A stretch of DNA of 64,000 nt, taken from Aridibaculum aurantiacum. Its GTDB lineage: Bacteria; Bacteroidota; Bacteroidia; Chitinophagales; Chitinophagaceae. The notes beneath the pieces were generated by a model. That model was not told the DNA's origin, did no database searches, and saw only the letters and a program-made list of their open reading frames with translations. The stretch is taken from assembly GCF_017355875.1 (NCBI RefSeq), contig NZ_JAFEWC010000001.1, positions 682,001 to 746,000 of the forward strand. Direction: 5' to 3'. The position numbers were made by a program, and so were the translations under genes. Positions within the stretch are counted from its first letter, which is position 1, and every line of letters begins with the position of its first letter. Shown here piece after piece: positions 8,244 to 17,400 of the stretch.

Positions 8244-10238
8244 TTACGTTTCTTCATAATAGTTCTCAGGGAACAGCCGCTTTAACTTCAGGTTGGATAC
8301 CGGTGCCACTATCAGCGGGAACTTTTCCACCACTACGTTGCTCGGGTCAAGCCCGAAACCTCTTTCTTCACCCAGGCTGATCTCCTTCAGCCAGAAGTAC
8401 AGCTTCATGATCACACGTTCCAGGAACGGCAGTTCATTATCCTGGCTCAGGTATTTCTCCATTACTATAAACTGGAAATCACCTGTCACATTATTTCTTT
8501 CAAGGCTTTCGTAGCGGCTGGTAATATTCACTTCTTTATTAGCTACGAGGTCGGCTACTACGTGGCGGAACATGAGGTTGATGCGCTGTTCCATTTTGAA
8601 GCCCAGCCTGAACTCTACACGAATGATGTCGTTTGGAATGATATGATCAACCGTATACTCGCAGGTATATGGATCGTCCAATACATCTACGTGTACAAAC
8701 CAATAGATGTCGGCGCGCTTAGGCTTTTTGTTTAGTATCGAGTAAATGATTTTATGCTCTATCTCTTTTGGATTATTGGCGCTGGTCATGTACACCAGGT
8801 GAGTAGCATATTTAGGAACCGTTTTATCGTTGCTTAGTTCCTGTATCTGCGAAATGTAGTGATCCATTCTGACGAATTCCACATACCTGTTCTTGATCTT
8901 TCGCGCCCTGTACCAGGTATACATAATGATAAACATGCCTGAAGCTACAATGAGTGTGATGTAGCCGCCATGCGGGAATTTCTCAAGCAGCGCCACCAGG
9001 AAGGCTACTTCTATGGTAAGGTAAAGTGCCAGGAATAGCCAGATGATGCCCGGCTTTACCCTATGCAGAACAAGATAATTAGCAAATAGCGCCGTAGTAG
9101 CTATCATGGTAACGATAATAGCCAGGCCATAAGCAGCCTCCATCCTGCTCGACTCTTTGAAATACACCACTACGCTTATACATCCTACAAAAAGCAATGC
9201 GTTGATACCGGGAATGAACAACTGGCCTTTTTCTTCAGACGGGTACTTGATCTTAAGCTTAGGCCATAAGTTGAGCCGCATGGCCTCACTTATAAGCGTA
9301 AACGAACCGGAGATCATGGCCTGGCTGGCAATGATGGCAGCCGTAGTAGCAATGATCACCCCTACCAGCACAAACCATTGTGGCATCAGGTCGTAAAAGG
9401 CGTTAATGTTCAGCGCTGCTTTCACTTCGGGCGTAATGGTTAATCCTTTGCGGTGTGCCAGTAAGAAAGCTCCTTGTCCAAAGTAATTGATGAGTAAACA
9501 GCTTTTTACGAAGATCCATGTCATCCTGATATTGGCCCTGCCGCAGTGGCCCAGGTCGCTATAAAGGGCTTCGGCCCCGGTAGTACAGAGGAAAACAGCC
9601 CCCAGTAGCCAATAGCCTTCAGGATAAGTAGCTAACAGGTTGATACCGTAATAAGGATTAAGTGCTTTTAAAATTGAAAGATCATCGGCTATATGAATTC
9701 CACCTAATACAGCCAGCATGGTGAACCACACCAGCATTACGGGGCCGAACATTCGCCCGATAGAAGCGGTTCCAAACTGCTGCATGAAAAAGAACAAGCA
9801 GATAATGGAAACAACTATGATTACAATTGTCTGTGTAGTTATATCGTGAAAAACGGGAAGCTTGCGAAGCCCTTCTATAGAGGAAGTGATAGAAATGGGA
9901 GGAGTGATGATACCATCGGCTAGCAGGGCAGCGCCACCGATCATAGCCGGAAGTGCCAGCCATTTTTTTCGTCGTCGGACGAGCGCATACAGGGCAAAAG
10001 TTCCGCCTTCACCTCGGTTGTCTGCTTTCAGAATAAGTATAACATACTTGATGGTGGTCTGCAAGGTGAGCGTCCAGATGATGCAGGAAAGTGCTCCAAT
10101 GATCAGTTCATCGGTTATTGTACGCCCATTAATAATTGCATTGAAAACATAGAGAGGAGATGTACCTATATCGCCGTAAATGATTCCTAATGCGATCAAC
10201 AACCCAGCCTTCGTAACCTTATTTATATTTTTCCCCAT
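8244..10238 (-). CDS. kup: Low-affinity K+ transporter Kup
   Basis: A 664-residue protein with the KUP N-terminal signature LGIIYGDIGTSPLYVFNA (about residues 17-34), roughly twelve hydrophobic segments up to about residue 450, and a hydrophilic C-terminal domain. GDIGTSP and the segment GAEALYSDLGHCG are family hallmarks. Kup proteins take up potassium in symport with protons at the inner membrane. It forms an operon with the rhodanese gene downstream. A promoter box is found at 10262-10269. Confidence 0.96.
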   Translation of the reverse strand: MGKNINKVTKAGLLIALGIIYGDIGTSPLYVFNAIINGRTITDELIIGALSCIIWTLTLQTTIKYVILILKADNRGEGGTFALYALVRRRKKWLALPAMIGGAALLADGIITPPISITSSIEGLRKLPVFHDITTQTIVIIVVSIICLFFFMQQFGTASIGRMFGPVMLVWFTMLAVLGGIHIADDLSILKALNPYYGINLLATYPEGYWLLGAVFLCTTGAEALYSDLGHCGRANIRMTWIFVKSCLLINYFGQGAFLLAHRKGLTITPEVKAALNINAFYDLMPQWFVLVGVIIATTAAIIASQAMISGSFTLISEAMRLNLWPKLKIKYPSEEKGQLFIPGINALLFVGCISVVVYFKESSRMEAAYGLAIIVTMIATTALFANYLVLHRVKPGIIWLFLALYLTIEVAFLVALLEKFPHGGYITLIVASGMFIIMYTWYRARKIKNRYVEFVRMDHYISQIQELSNDKTVPKYATHLVYMTSANNPKEIEHKIIYSILNKKPKRADIYWFVHVDVLDDPYTCEYTVDHIIPNDIIRVEFRLGFKMEQRINLMFRHVVADLVANKEVNITSRYESLERNNVTGDFQFIVMEKYLSQDNELPFLERVIMKLYFWLKEISLGEERGFGLDPSNVVVEKFPLIVAPVSNLKLKRLFPENYYEET

Positions 10239-10261
10239 AAAGGAAGCCGTGAATTACTCAA

Positions 10262-10269
10262 CAAATGTA
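10262..10269 (-). promoter_or_regulatory. -7 promoter element TACATTTG for kup
   Basis: This minus-strand octamer is a perfect TAnnTTTG match ending 23 bp before the kup ATG. No clear -33 TTG at standard spacing. Confidence 0.45.
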
Positions 10270-10403
10270 TAGGGAAAATAAGTTGGTTACTAAAATGTTT
10301 GCCGGCAGAAGAGTTTTACTTGTGTTTTCTAATTTTCTCTTTGTATTAACCTCCTTGTGCAACTGTTATGATTCTGTTCAATACTTTCCTACTATACAAC
10401 ACT

Positions 10404-10411
10404 TACATTTG
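10404..10411 (+). promoter_or_regulatory. -7 promoter element TACATTTG for the exported protein at 10439
   Basis: A perfect TAnnTTTG match 27 bp before the ATG at 10439. No convincing -33 box. Confidence 0.45.
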
Positions 10412-10438
10412 TTACTCTATCATTAATCAATAGCATAC

Positions 10439-11953
10439 ATGAAAAAATGGCTGGTTGTTCTTTTGCTTACCGCTGTTGCTGGTGTAGCAAAAGCCCAAAA
10501 GGTAGTTTACTCCGAGCCTGACAGGGCGGATGTAAGGCAAACGAATTTTGAGATCATTGGAAAAGTAGCTGGAAATATTCTTATTTATAAAGGCCTGCGC
10601 GACAGCCATCATATTAGCCTGTACGATTTGGATATGAAGCAGGTGGAAAAGGTGAAACTTGATTTTCTTCCAGAAAGGATCATCAATGCCGATTTCCTGG
10701 CGTACCCGGATTTTACTTACATGTTTTACCAGTACCAGAAAAAGAATATTGTGTATAGCATGGCTGCCAAAATTAATGGACAGGCACGCATAGTAGGCGA
10801 ACCTATAACCATGGATACTACAGCCCTCAATTTTTGGGCAAGCAATAAGATCTACAATGTTATCTATAGCGAAGACAAGCAGAAGATCGCGGTTTTCAAA
10901 GTAAACAGCAAGAGCGATAAGACGCATATTGTTACCACCGCTCTATTCGATAAGGACATGCAGCTCATAGAAAAGCATGTGATGAACATTGATATGCCTG
11001 AGCGTAATGATTTTCTTACAGAATTTGGCATAGATAACGATGGAGCGATTGTGTTCACAAGAGCAGCTCGTGCAAGTTTTAATGATAATATCCAAAAAGC
11101 TACGCTGATGGTGAAGAACCGCGGCACCGATAAACTGAACGAGGCTGAGCTTGCTTTGAACAATATTTACCTGGATGAGATAAAGATCAAGGTTGATAAT
11201 TTCAATAAGAACTACCTGATCACTTCTTTTTACTCAAAAGCAAGGAACGGAAACATTGACGGCTTGTATACCACAGTTTGGGACGCTCCTTCAGCCAGGA
11301 TAAAAGCAACAAAAGCTATTGTGTTTGGTGAAGACCTCCGCAATGAGGCAAAGGGGCAGAACAGCATGAGAACAGCTTTCAATGACTATTTCTTAAATAA
11401 TATCATTGTCAGGAAAGATGGTGGCTTCCTGGTGGCGGCAGAGTCATTTTACACTACAGGCCGTAGCGGCAGCTTCAATCGTATGGACTACCTGTGGGGT
11501 TCGCCATTTATGATGAGGCCGATGGATTACTATATGTTTAGCCCGTATAGCTTCAGCTATCCGTGGTGGAGGTGGAACAGCTTTAACCAGCTTACCCGCT
11601 ATCATGCTCAAAATGTTGCCGTTTTCTCATTTGATAGTTCTGCTAATGTTTCGTGGACCAACGTGGTGAATAAACAACAGTATGATGACGAAACAGATGC
11701 ATTCATAGGTTATCAACTGGTAAATACCGGCGACCAGCTTCATTTCTTATTTAACCAGCAGGAAAAGCGCATGCAATTGCTATCGAGCCAGAGTATAACT
11801 CCTAGTGGCGAGATCAATCGCAACCCTACTTTGCGCAACCTTGATAAAGGCTACGACTTCATGCCGCGCTATGGAAAACAAGTGGGTAGCAGGCAAATTA
11901 TTTTTCCTTGCATGTACCGGAATTACCTTTGTTTTGCACGATTAGATTTATAG
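10439..11953 (+). CDS. Uncharacterised exported protein
   Basis: A 504-residue protein with a clear signal peptide (MKKWLVVLLLTAVAGVAKA, cleaved before Q20). No lipobox, transmembrane helix or sorting domain is visible after it, so it is probably periplasmic or surface-exposed. The mature part has several short repeated patterns of beta-strand type with Asp and Lys (such as ISLYDLDMKQVEKVKLD), suggesting a propeller-like or all-beta fold; this is an inference. A segment around 355-380 is rich in Met, Tyr, Trp and Phe. I do not recognise the family. The next gene starts 16 bp downstream, so the two may form an operon. Confidence 0.75.
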   Translation: MKKWLVVLLLTAVAGVAKAQKVVYSEPDRADVRQTNFEIIGKVAGNILIYKGLRDSHHISLYDLDMKQVEKVKLDFLPERIINADFLAYPDFTYMFYQYQKKNIVYSMAAKINGQARIVGEPITMDTTALNFWASNKIYNVIYSEDKQKIAVFKVNSKSDKTHIVTTALFDKDMQLIEKHVMNIDMPERNDFLTEFGIDNDGAIVFTRAARASFNDNIQKATLMVKNRGTDKLNEAELALNNIYLDEIKIKVDNFNKNYLITSFYSKARNGNIDGLYTTVWDAPSARIKATKAIVFGEDLRNEAKGQNSMRTAFNDYFLNNIIVRKDGGFLVAAESFYTTGRSGSFNRMDYLWGSPFMMRPMDYYMFSPYSFSYPWWRWNSFNQLTRYHAQNVAVFSFDSSANVSWTNVVNKQQYDDETDAFIGYQLVNTGDQLHFLFNQQEKRMQLLSSQSITPSGEINRNPTLRNLDKGYDFMPRYGKQVGSRQIIFPCMYRNYLCFARLDL

Positions 11954-11969
11954 TTAAGCATTATCAAGC

Positions 11970-12965
11970 GTGTTCGCCACATTTAGAGAAAGATCTCCCA
12001 TAACTGTTATCTGGCTGTTCTTTTTGAGCATTGCTGTTCACAGCCATTTCTTTTTCGATCCTCCTGTAGTAGCTGCTGCCGAGGAAGATGGTTTGATCTC
12101 TCTATTCCTGAACAAGTATGTAGCAGGGTTACATCCTACTTTCATAATGGGAATCTTCCTGTTGTTAGTGCTGGTGCAAGCGCTTCGAATTAACTTTCTC
12201 TTCAACGATCAGCGAATGTTTAGCAAGCCGTCGTTCCTTACGGCTATGACCTACATATTGCTAACGGGCATGTTTGAAGAATGGTCCAACGTCACACCTG
12301 CGTTGGTCATCAACCTGCTGGTGATATGGCTGTACTCTATGTGTACACGCATGTATGGGGCGCAAAATCCCAAGAGCTTATTGTTCAATATCGGGTTGGT
12401 GATTGGAGTATGTATCATATTGTATCATCCATCTACGCTGCTGGTATTGGTAGCTATGTTTGCTTTATTGATTGTTCGTCCGTTCAATATCACAGAATGG
12501 ATCGTGCTGTTAATGGGCGTTGTTTCACCATTTTATTTCCTGTTCTCATTTTTATACCTGACTGACCGGCTGCAGCGCCTGGAGCAGTATGTACCTGAGT
12601 GGCAACTGAACCTGCCAGGCGTGCAATCACCTTTGATGTTTGCTATCACCATTGGTGTAATCATTATCTGTTTATTGATCGGCATTTACTACTGGCAGAT
12701 AGCCAGCCGCCGTATGTTGATACACATCAGGAAAAACTGGGCAGTCTTAACGGTGATGTTGCTGGTAATGATACCGCTGCCCTTTGTAATAAAAAATGCG
12801 GCTCTTGATAGTTTACTGTTGTGGATCATCCCAGTTAGTCCATTTATAGCTAAAGGCTTCTTAAGTCCGAAGCGACGCACACTACCCGGCATAATGTTCT
12901 GGGTTCTATTCCTTTTGGGACTGTTCAATACGTGGGAAGCTCTTAAAAATTACAACAGTTTTTAG
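11970..12965 (+). CDS. Polytopic membrane protein, DUF6427-like
   Basis: A 331-residue protein from a GTG start, 16 bp after the preceding stop. It has about nine hydrophobic segments and short loops, with the N-terminal pattern FRERSPITVIWLFFLSIAVH and an internal motif LFNDQRMFSKPSFLTA that resemble Bacteroidota DUF6427 proteins. Function is unknown; a role in envelope biogenesis would be a guess. The family assignment is tentative because it rests on hydropathy and two short motifs. Confidence 0.65.
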   Translation: MFATFRERSPITVIWLFFLSIAVHSHFFFDPPVVAAAEEDGLISLFLNKYVAGLHPTFIMGIFLLLVLVQALRINFLFNDQRMFSKPSFLTAMTYILLTGMFEEWSNVTPALVINLLVIWLYSMCTRMYGAQNPKSLLFNIGLVIGVCIILYHPSTLLVLVAMFALLIVRPFNITEWIVLLMGVVSPFYFLFSFLYLTDRLQRLEQYVPEWQLNLPGVQSPLMFAITIGVIIICLLIGIYYWQIASRRMLIHIRKNWAVLTVMLLVMIPLPFVIKNAALDSLLLWIIPVSPFIAKGFLSPKRRTLPGIMFWVLFLLGLFNTWEALKNYNSF

Positions 12966-12976
12966 ATTTCTGCTTT

Positions 12977-12984
12977 TACCTTTG
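12977..12984 (+). promoter_or_regulatory. -7 promoter element TACCTTTG for purQ
   Basis: A perfect TAnnTTTG match 67 bp before the purQ ATG, giving a predicted 5' leader of about 60 nt. No PurR-type operator or purine riboswitch was recognised in that leader. Confidence 0.45.
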
Positions 12985-13051
12985 ATGCTCAGTACTACAG
13001 GTACAGCTACTAATCAATTAGTAGCTTTCTCCCTGGCAAATCAACACCTAC

Positions 13052-13711
13052 ATGAAATTTGGAATAGTAGTTTTTCCTGGTTCTAATTGCGACAGAGATA
13101 TGCAGGACGCCCTGCAGAATCACCTGAATAAAGAAGTGGTAATGCTTTGGCATAAAGACAAAGACATCAGCATGTTTTCTACTGATGACTGCATTGTGCT
13201 GCCAGGTGGTTTCTCGTATGGCGACTACCTCCGTTGTGGTGCTATTGCACGCTTTAGCCCAATGATGCAGAGTGTAATTGATTTTGCCAACAGGGGCGGA
13301 AAAGTATTAGGAGTATGTAACGGCTTCCAGATACTGTGCGAAAGCCACTTGCTGCCGGGTGTATTGTTGCAAAACAAAAATCAACAATTCATTTGCAGCA
13401 ATGTTTACATCAAAGGACCTAATACTGAAGCTCTAAAAATTCCTATAGCACATGGCGAAGGAAGGTATTATGCCGATGATAAATTGCTTGATGAACTAGA
13501 GAAGAACAACCAGGTACTTTTTACCTACTGCAGCGATGAAGGTGTGGCTAATGAATTCTGCAATCCAAATGGAGCATGCAGGGGCATAGCCGGTATCCGC
13601 AATAAAGAAGGTAATGTATTTGGAATGATGCCTCACCCTGAAAGAGCCGTTTCGCCATTATTGGGTAACACAGATGGCAAAAAGGTTTTTGAACTACTTG
13701 GTTTGAATTAA
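13052..13711 (+). CDS. purQ: Phosphoribosylformylglycinamidine synthase, glutaminase subunit
   Basis: A 219-residue stand-alone class-I glutamine amidotransferase. GIVVFPGSNCDRDMQDAL opens the protein; GVCNGFQILCE (nucleophilic Cys about residue 91) and MMPHPERA (His and Glu of the triad, about 194-200) are present. PurQ feeds ammonia to PurL for the fourth step of de novo purine synthesis. A separate PurQ implies a small PurL plus PurS elsewhere in the genome; neither is in this window. It is followed 50 bp later by the DsbD-alpha gene, functionally unrelated. Confidence 0.95.
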   Translation: MKFGIVVFPGSNCDRDMQDALQNHLNKEVVMLWHKDKDISMFSTDDCIVLPGGFSYGDYLRCGAIARFSPMMQSVIDFANRGGKVLGVCNGFQILCESHLLPGVLLQNKNQQFICSNVYIKGPNTEALKIPIAHGEGRYYADDKLLDELEKNNQVLFTYCSDEGVANEFCNPNGACRGIAGIRNKEGNVFGMMPHPERAVSPLLGNTDGKKVFELLGLN

Positions 13712-13761
13712 CAATATTGGAGGAACTTTTCTCTGCCACTATTCGTTTATAAAAAAAAGAT

Positions 13762-14208
13762 ATGCGCACACTTATAATTTTAATTGCAGCAGTACTGGTT
13801 GGTAATGGTGCAATGGCCCAGATAAAAGATCCTGTGAAGTGGACGGCCACCAGCGTAAAGAAGGGTGACTCTTATCTTGTTATCCTTTCCGCTACATTGC
13901 CTAAGCCGTGGCATATTTACTCGCAGCATACTGGTAAGGGTGGTCCTTTACCTACAACTATAAAGTTTGCCCAAACGCCGCTTCTTACTTTTACTGGTGC
14001 AGTAAAAGAAGTAGGAAAGCTGAAAGAGGAATACGATTCCAACTTTGACACCAAAGTAAAATATTACGGAGAGAAGGTAGACTTTGTACAAACTGTAAAA
14101 GTAAAAGGCAATATAAAGACCAACGTAAACGTAACGGTTGAATACATGACCTGCGACGACAGTCAGTGCCTGCCGCCAACAAAGAAAACGTTCAATGTTT
14201 CTTTGTAA
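13762..14208 (+). CDS. Stand-alone DsbD alpha-type (N-terminal) domain protein
   Basis: A 148-residue exported protein: signal peptide of about 19 residues ending NGAMA-Q, then one DsbD N-terminal immunoglobulin-like domain. It has the landmark HIYSQHTGKGG and the redox pair Cys-Asp-Asp-Ser-Gln-Cys followed by LPPTKK near the C-terminus, equivalent to the CxxxxxC of E. coli DsbD-alpha. It would receive electrons from the membrane domain and pass them to periplasmic disulfide isomerases or cytochrome c maturation proteins. The dsbD-like gene starts 16 bp downstream, whose own alpha domain lacks cysteines, so this protein may substitute for it. Confidence 0.8.
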   Translation: MRTLIILIAAVLVGNGAMAQIKDPVKWTATSVKKGDSYLVILSATLPKPWHIYSQHTGKGGPLPTTIKFAQTPLLTFTGAVKEVGKLKEEYDSNFDTKVKYYGEKVDFVQTVKVKGNIKTNVNVTVEYMTCDDSQCLPPTKKTFNVSL

Positions 14209-14224
14209 ATAACCTGCTAAACAC

Positions 14225-16204
14225 ATGACAAGATTTTATTCAGTAGTCTTATTACTGGCCATTATATTTTCTTCTTTACAACTTACTGCACAGGACACAC
14301 CTCCTGTGCATTTTAGTTTTAGTGCACACCGCGATGTAGATCAGAAAGCTTTTGTTCTGATCAAGGCTAAGGTTAGCAGGGGGATGTTGTTTAGCGCCAT
14401 CAAAAAAACACCTGATGATATGTTCCTATCATCGGTGAATTTTGATACTGCAGCACGCAAGTTCATCATTGACAGTTTACAGGAGAATGGTAATATAAAA
14501 AATGAAGCATTGGATGCTACAGGTGGAGTAGTGGTTCGCTATACACCTGATAGCGTGGAATGGCGCCAACCGCTGAACATACCAGCAACAGATAGCTTGA
14601 TAGTAAAAGGTTCGGTTGTGTGGTTGGTACTTGCTGATAGTGTTTTTCTGAATGAAGAAGTGACTTTTGATGTCCAGGTGCCTGCTGCGCCTTCTAGAGA
14701 TGAAGGAAAGAAAGAAGAGAAGGAGGAAACACTGGCCACCATTTTCTGGATCTGTCTGGGTACGGGATTACTAGCAGTATTTACGCCTTGTGTTTTTCCA
14801 TTGGTACCTGTAACTGTAAGCTTCTTTTTGAAGAAAGGAAAAACTAGGGCAGAGGGTGTAACCAACGCCTTGTGGTATTCTATTTCTATCATACTTATTT
14901 ATACTATTCCCACCATTATACTTACGCTCATCTTTGGTGATAAGATACTCTATACTATTTCCACGCACCCGGTAAGTAATCTATTCTTCTTTGTCATCTT
15001 CATCATATTTGCCATTTCATTCTTCGGTGCTTTTGAACTTACGCTTCCTAACAGTTGGGCAAATAAAGCGGATGAGAAAGCAGGAAAAGGTGGCTTCTTC
15101 GGTATCTTCTTTATGGCGCTTACTTTGGTTATTGTAAGCTTTAGTTGTACTGGTCCTATAGTAGGTTCTTTACTTGGAAAAACAGCTGCTGAAGGTGTAG
15201 GTCTTGCACCAGTGTTGGGTATGCTTGGTTTTGGATTAGGGTTAGCACTGCCATTCTCTTTGTTTGCTTTTTTCCCAAGCATGCTAAAGAGCCTGCCTAA
15301 GAGTGGTGGCTGGTTAAATACAGTGAAAGTGACCTTTGGATTTATTGAGCTGGCTCTTGCGCTTAAGTTCCTTTCGAATGTGGATCTTGCTTACCACTGG
15401 CGCTTGCTCGATAGAGAAGTATTCCTGGTGTTCTGGATTATCATTTTCCTGTTGCTGGGCTTTTACTTACTGGGTAAACTAAAGTTTAGCCACGACAGCG
15501 ACCTGCCTTATATAACTGTTCCTCGTTTATTTTTCGCGATAGCTTCCTTCAGCTTTGCGTTGTATATGTTCCCTGGTTTATGGGGCGCTCCGTTAAAAGG
15601 TATCGGTGGATGGCTGCCACATACCAGCACGCAAGACTTCAACTTGCATGAACTTAAATATAAATTGGAAGGATTGAAGGGTACTACGTCTTCAAGTGGA
15701 AGTAGTGCTTCAGCAGCTTTGCCGCCAAAGAAGCTGACAGATAAACTACATGCGCCACTAGGGCTGGTAAGTTATTTTGATCTTGAGGAAGGTATGGCTG
15801 CAGCGAAAGCTTTGAACAAACCTGTGATGCTTGATTTTACAGGTCATAGCTGTGCTAATTGCCGGAAGATGGAAGCCGAGGTTTGGGATGATCCGGAAGT
15901 GCTGAAGTTGCTGCGCGATGATTTTGTTCTTGTTAGTCTGTACGTAGATGAATCTACTGACCTACCAATGAATGAACGATACGTAAGTAAGGATGGAGTG
16001 AACGTAACTACAGTAGGGCAGAAAAACCTCGACTACGAGATCACCAAGTTTGGCTTCAATGCCCAGCCGCTCTATATGTTCCTTGATCTGAATGGTGTTC
16101 CTCTTAGCAACGAGAAGATCGGTTATGTTTCTAAAGAGGTTTTTGTAAACCACCTAAAGAAGGTGAAGCAAGAATTCGCAAACAGGACATCTAATCAAGA
16201 ATAG
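14225..16204 (+). CDS. dsbD: DsbD-type transmembrane thiol:disulfide reductase
   Basis: A 659-residue protein in DsbD order: signal peptide (about residues 1-22), an N-terminal alpha-like domain to about residue 155, a charged linker (KKEEKEE), eight transmembrane helices (about 173-460) and a thioredoxin-fold domain at the C-terminus. The membrane domain keeps both conserved cysteines, in FTPCVFPLVPV and SFSCTGPIVGS. The gamma domain has the CxxC site SCANCRKME (about residues 544-552). The alpha-like domain has no cysteine at all, so it cannot do the usual alpha-domain chemistry. The preceding gene supplies a cysteine-bearing alpha domain. Confidence 0.9.
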   Translation: MTRFYSVVLLLAIIFSSLQLTAQDTPPVHFSFSAHRDVDQKAFVLIKAKVSRGMLFSAIKKTPDDMFLSSVNFDTAARKFIIDSLQENGNIKNEALDATGGVVVRYTPDSVEWRQPLNIPATDSLIVKGSVVWLVLADSVFLNEEVTFDVQVPAAPSRDEGKKEEKEETLATIFWICLGTGLLAVFTPCVFPLVPVTVSFFLKKGKTRAEGVTNALWYSISIILIYTIPTIILTLIFGDKILYTISTHPVSNLFFFVIFIIFAISFFGAFELTLPNSWANKADEKAGKGGFFGIFFMALTLVIVSFSCTGPIVGSLLGKTAAEGVGLAPVLGMLGFGLGLALPFSLFAFFPSMLKSLPKSGGWLNTVKVTFGFIELALALKFLSNVDLAYHWRLLDREVFLVFWIIIFLLLGFYLLGKLKFSHDSDLPYITVPRLFFAIASFSFALYMFPGLWGAPLKGIGGWLPHTSTQDFNLHELKYKLEGLKGTTSSSGSSASAALPPKKLTDKLHAPLGLVSYFDLEEGMAAAKALNKPVMLDFTGHSCANCRKMEAEVWDDPEVLKLLRDDFVLVSLYVDESTDLPMNERYVSKDGVNVTTVGQKNLDYEITKFGFNAQPLYMFLDLNGVPLSNEKIGYVSKEVFVNHLKKVKQEFANRTSNQE

Positions 16205-16224
16205 CTTTCTCTTATTTCTTTCAT

Positions 16225-16705
16225 AACACATAGTAACATATGATAATAGAGCACAGTAGAGTATTGCTTGAATTCTTCTATGTCCCTACTGTACCTATGT
16301 CACTATGTGTTATACTTTATTCAATCACATAGGAGCATAGAATGATAGAGCACAGTAGAAGCTGTGTGTCTACTGTACCTATGTCACTATGTGTTATACT
16401 TAATTAAAACACATAGGAGCATAGGATGATAGAGCACAATAGAATGAAATCATCTATAAGAAACTATGTGCCCTACTGTACCTATGTCACTATTTGTTAT
16501 ACTTTTTTCAATCAGATAGGAGCATAGGATGATAGAGCACAGTAGGATGAAATTATCTATAAGAATCTATGCGCCCTACTGTACCTATTTCTCTATGTGT
16601 TATACTTTATTCAAACACATAGGAACATAGGATGATAGAGCACAGTTGAATATTAAAGATTCTTTTATGTGCCCTACTGTACCTATGTCACTATGTGTTA
16701 TACTT
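16225..16705. repeat. Array of five hairpin-forming repeats, 84-103 bp period
   Basis: Units start at about 16225, 16324, 16408, 16511 and 16614. Each has a conserved left arm (AACACATAG, then a CATAGG core, then GATGATAGAGCACAGTAG) and a conserved right arm (CTACTGTACCTATGTCAC, then TATGTGTT). The arms are complementary: 9 bp, a 3x3 internal loop, 6 bp, an asymmetric bulge and about 7 bp, closing a loop of variable length (about 10 to 31 nt). The variable loops carry the length differences. No ORF crosses the array. It lies between convergent dsbD and the sigma factor gene, upstream of a bidirectional terminator. Confidence 0.85.
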
Positions 16706-16726
16706 CATTGAAACAATCAGAAAATT

Positions 16727-16756
16727 AAAAAGCCTCCCTTCTAAAGGAGGCTTTTT
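16727..16756. terminator. Bidirectional intrinsic terminator between dsbD and the sigma factor gene
   Basis: An 11-bp perfect stem AAAAAGCCTCC/GGAGGCTTTTT with an 8-base loop. The A-run and T-run flank the G/C core on both sides, so it can act on either strand. Confidence 0.9.
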
Positions 16757-16818
16757 GTCAATTCCATGATTGGGGGTGTGATAGATCAAAGAGATCTAAC
16801 AGGTTAGTAAGTAAAAAT

Positions 16819-17400
16819 TTATAGCGCGATCTGTTTTTCGGTTAACATTTTACGCATGTTGATCAATCCATAGCGCATACGGCCTAGAGCTGTATTGATG
16901 CTGCAGTTGGTCATTTGCGAAATTTCTTTAAAGCTAAGATCAGCATAGTGACGAAGTACGATCACCTCTCTCTGCTCTTCAGGAAGCATATCCAGCAGGC
17001 GACGAACACGGTCGTGGCTTTGGCTCTGCATCATTTTCTTTTCTGCACCATCTTCGCAAAAGTTGATCAGTTCGAAGATGTCGTGGTCATCGCTGGTCTT
17101 GATGGCTGGTGTACGTTTTACTTTGCGAAAGTGGTCAACACACAGGTTGTGTGCAATACGCATAGCCCATGGAAGAAACTTTCCTTCCTCTGTGTAACGG
17201 TTGTTACGGATCGTGTCGATGATCTTGATGAACACATCCTGGAAAAGATCTTCTGCCAGGTACTTGTCTTTTACAAGAAAAAGGATAGATGAGAAGATCT
17301 TGTCTTTGTAACGATTTACCAGTACTTCAAGTGCAGCACTGTTACCATCTTGAAAAGCATGAATTAGTTGGGTGTCGGATGCCAGGGTAAGTGTTTTCAT
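16819..17400 (-). CDS. ECF-like sigma-70 family RNA polymerase sigma factor
   Basis: A 193-residue protein with sigma region 2 (about residues 24-92; KDKYLAEDLFQDVFIKIID is the core helix) and region 4 (about 135-190; EEQREVIVLRHYADLSFKEI then the recognition helix NCSINTALGRMRYGL). Region 3 is absent, as in group IV sigma factors. No anti-sigma factor gene is adjacent: the downstream neighbour is convergent dsbD and upstream is a 454-bp gap before uvrA. Target promoters cannot be inferred. Confidence 0.9.
   Translation of the reverse strand: MKTLTLASDTQLIHAFQDGNSAALEVLVNRYKDKIFSSILFLVKDKYLAEDLFQDVFIKIIDTIRNNRYTEEGKFLPWAMRIAHNLCVDHFRKVKRTPAIKTSDDHDIFELINFCEDGAEKKMMQSQSHDRVRRLLDMLPEEQREVIVLRHYADLSFKEISQMTNCSINTALGRMRYGLINMRKMLTEKQIAL

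Noticed and set aside
16225-16705. CRISPR-like or integron attC array
   Set aside because: Units are 84-103 bp with long conserved arms and only one variable loop each; there are no uniform 30-40 bp unique spacers, no cas genes, no gene cassettes and no GTTRRRY core, so neither fits.
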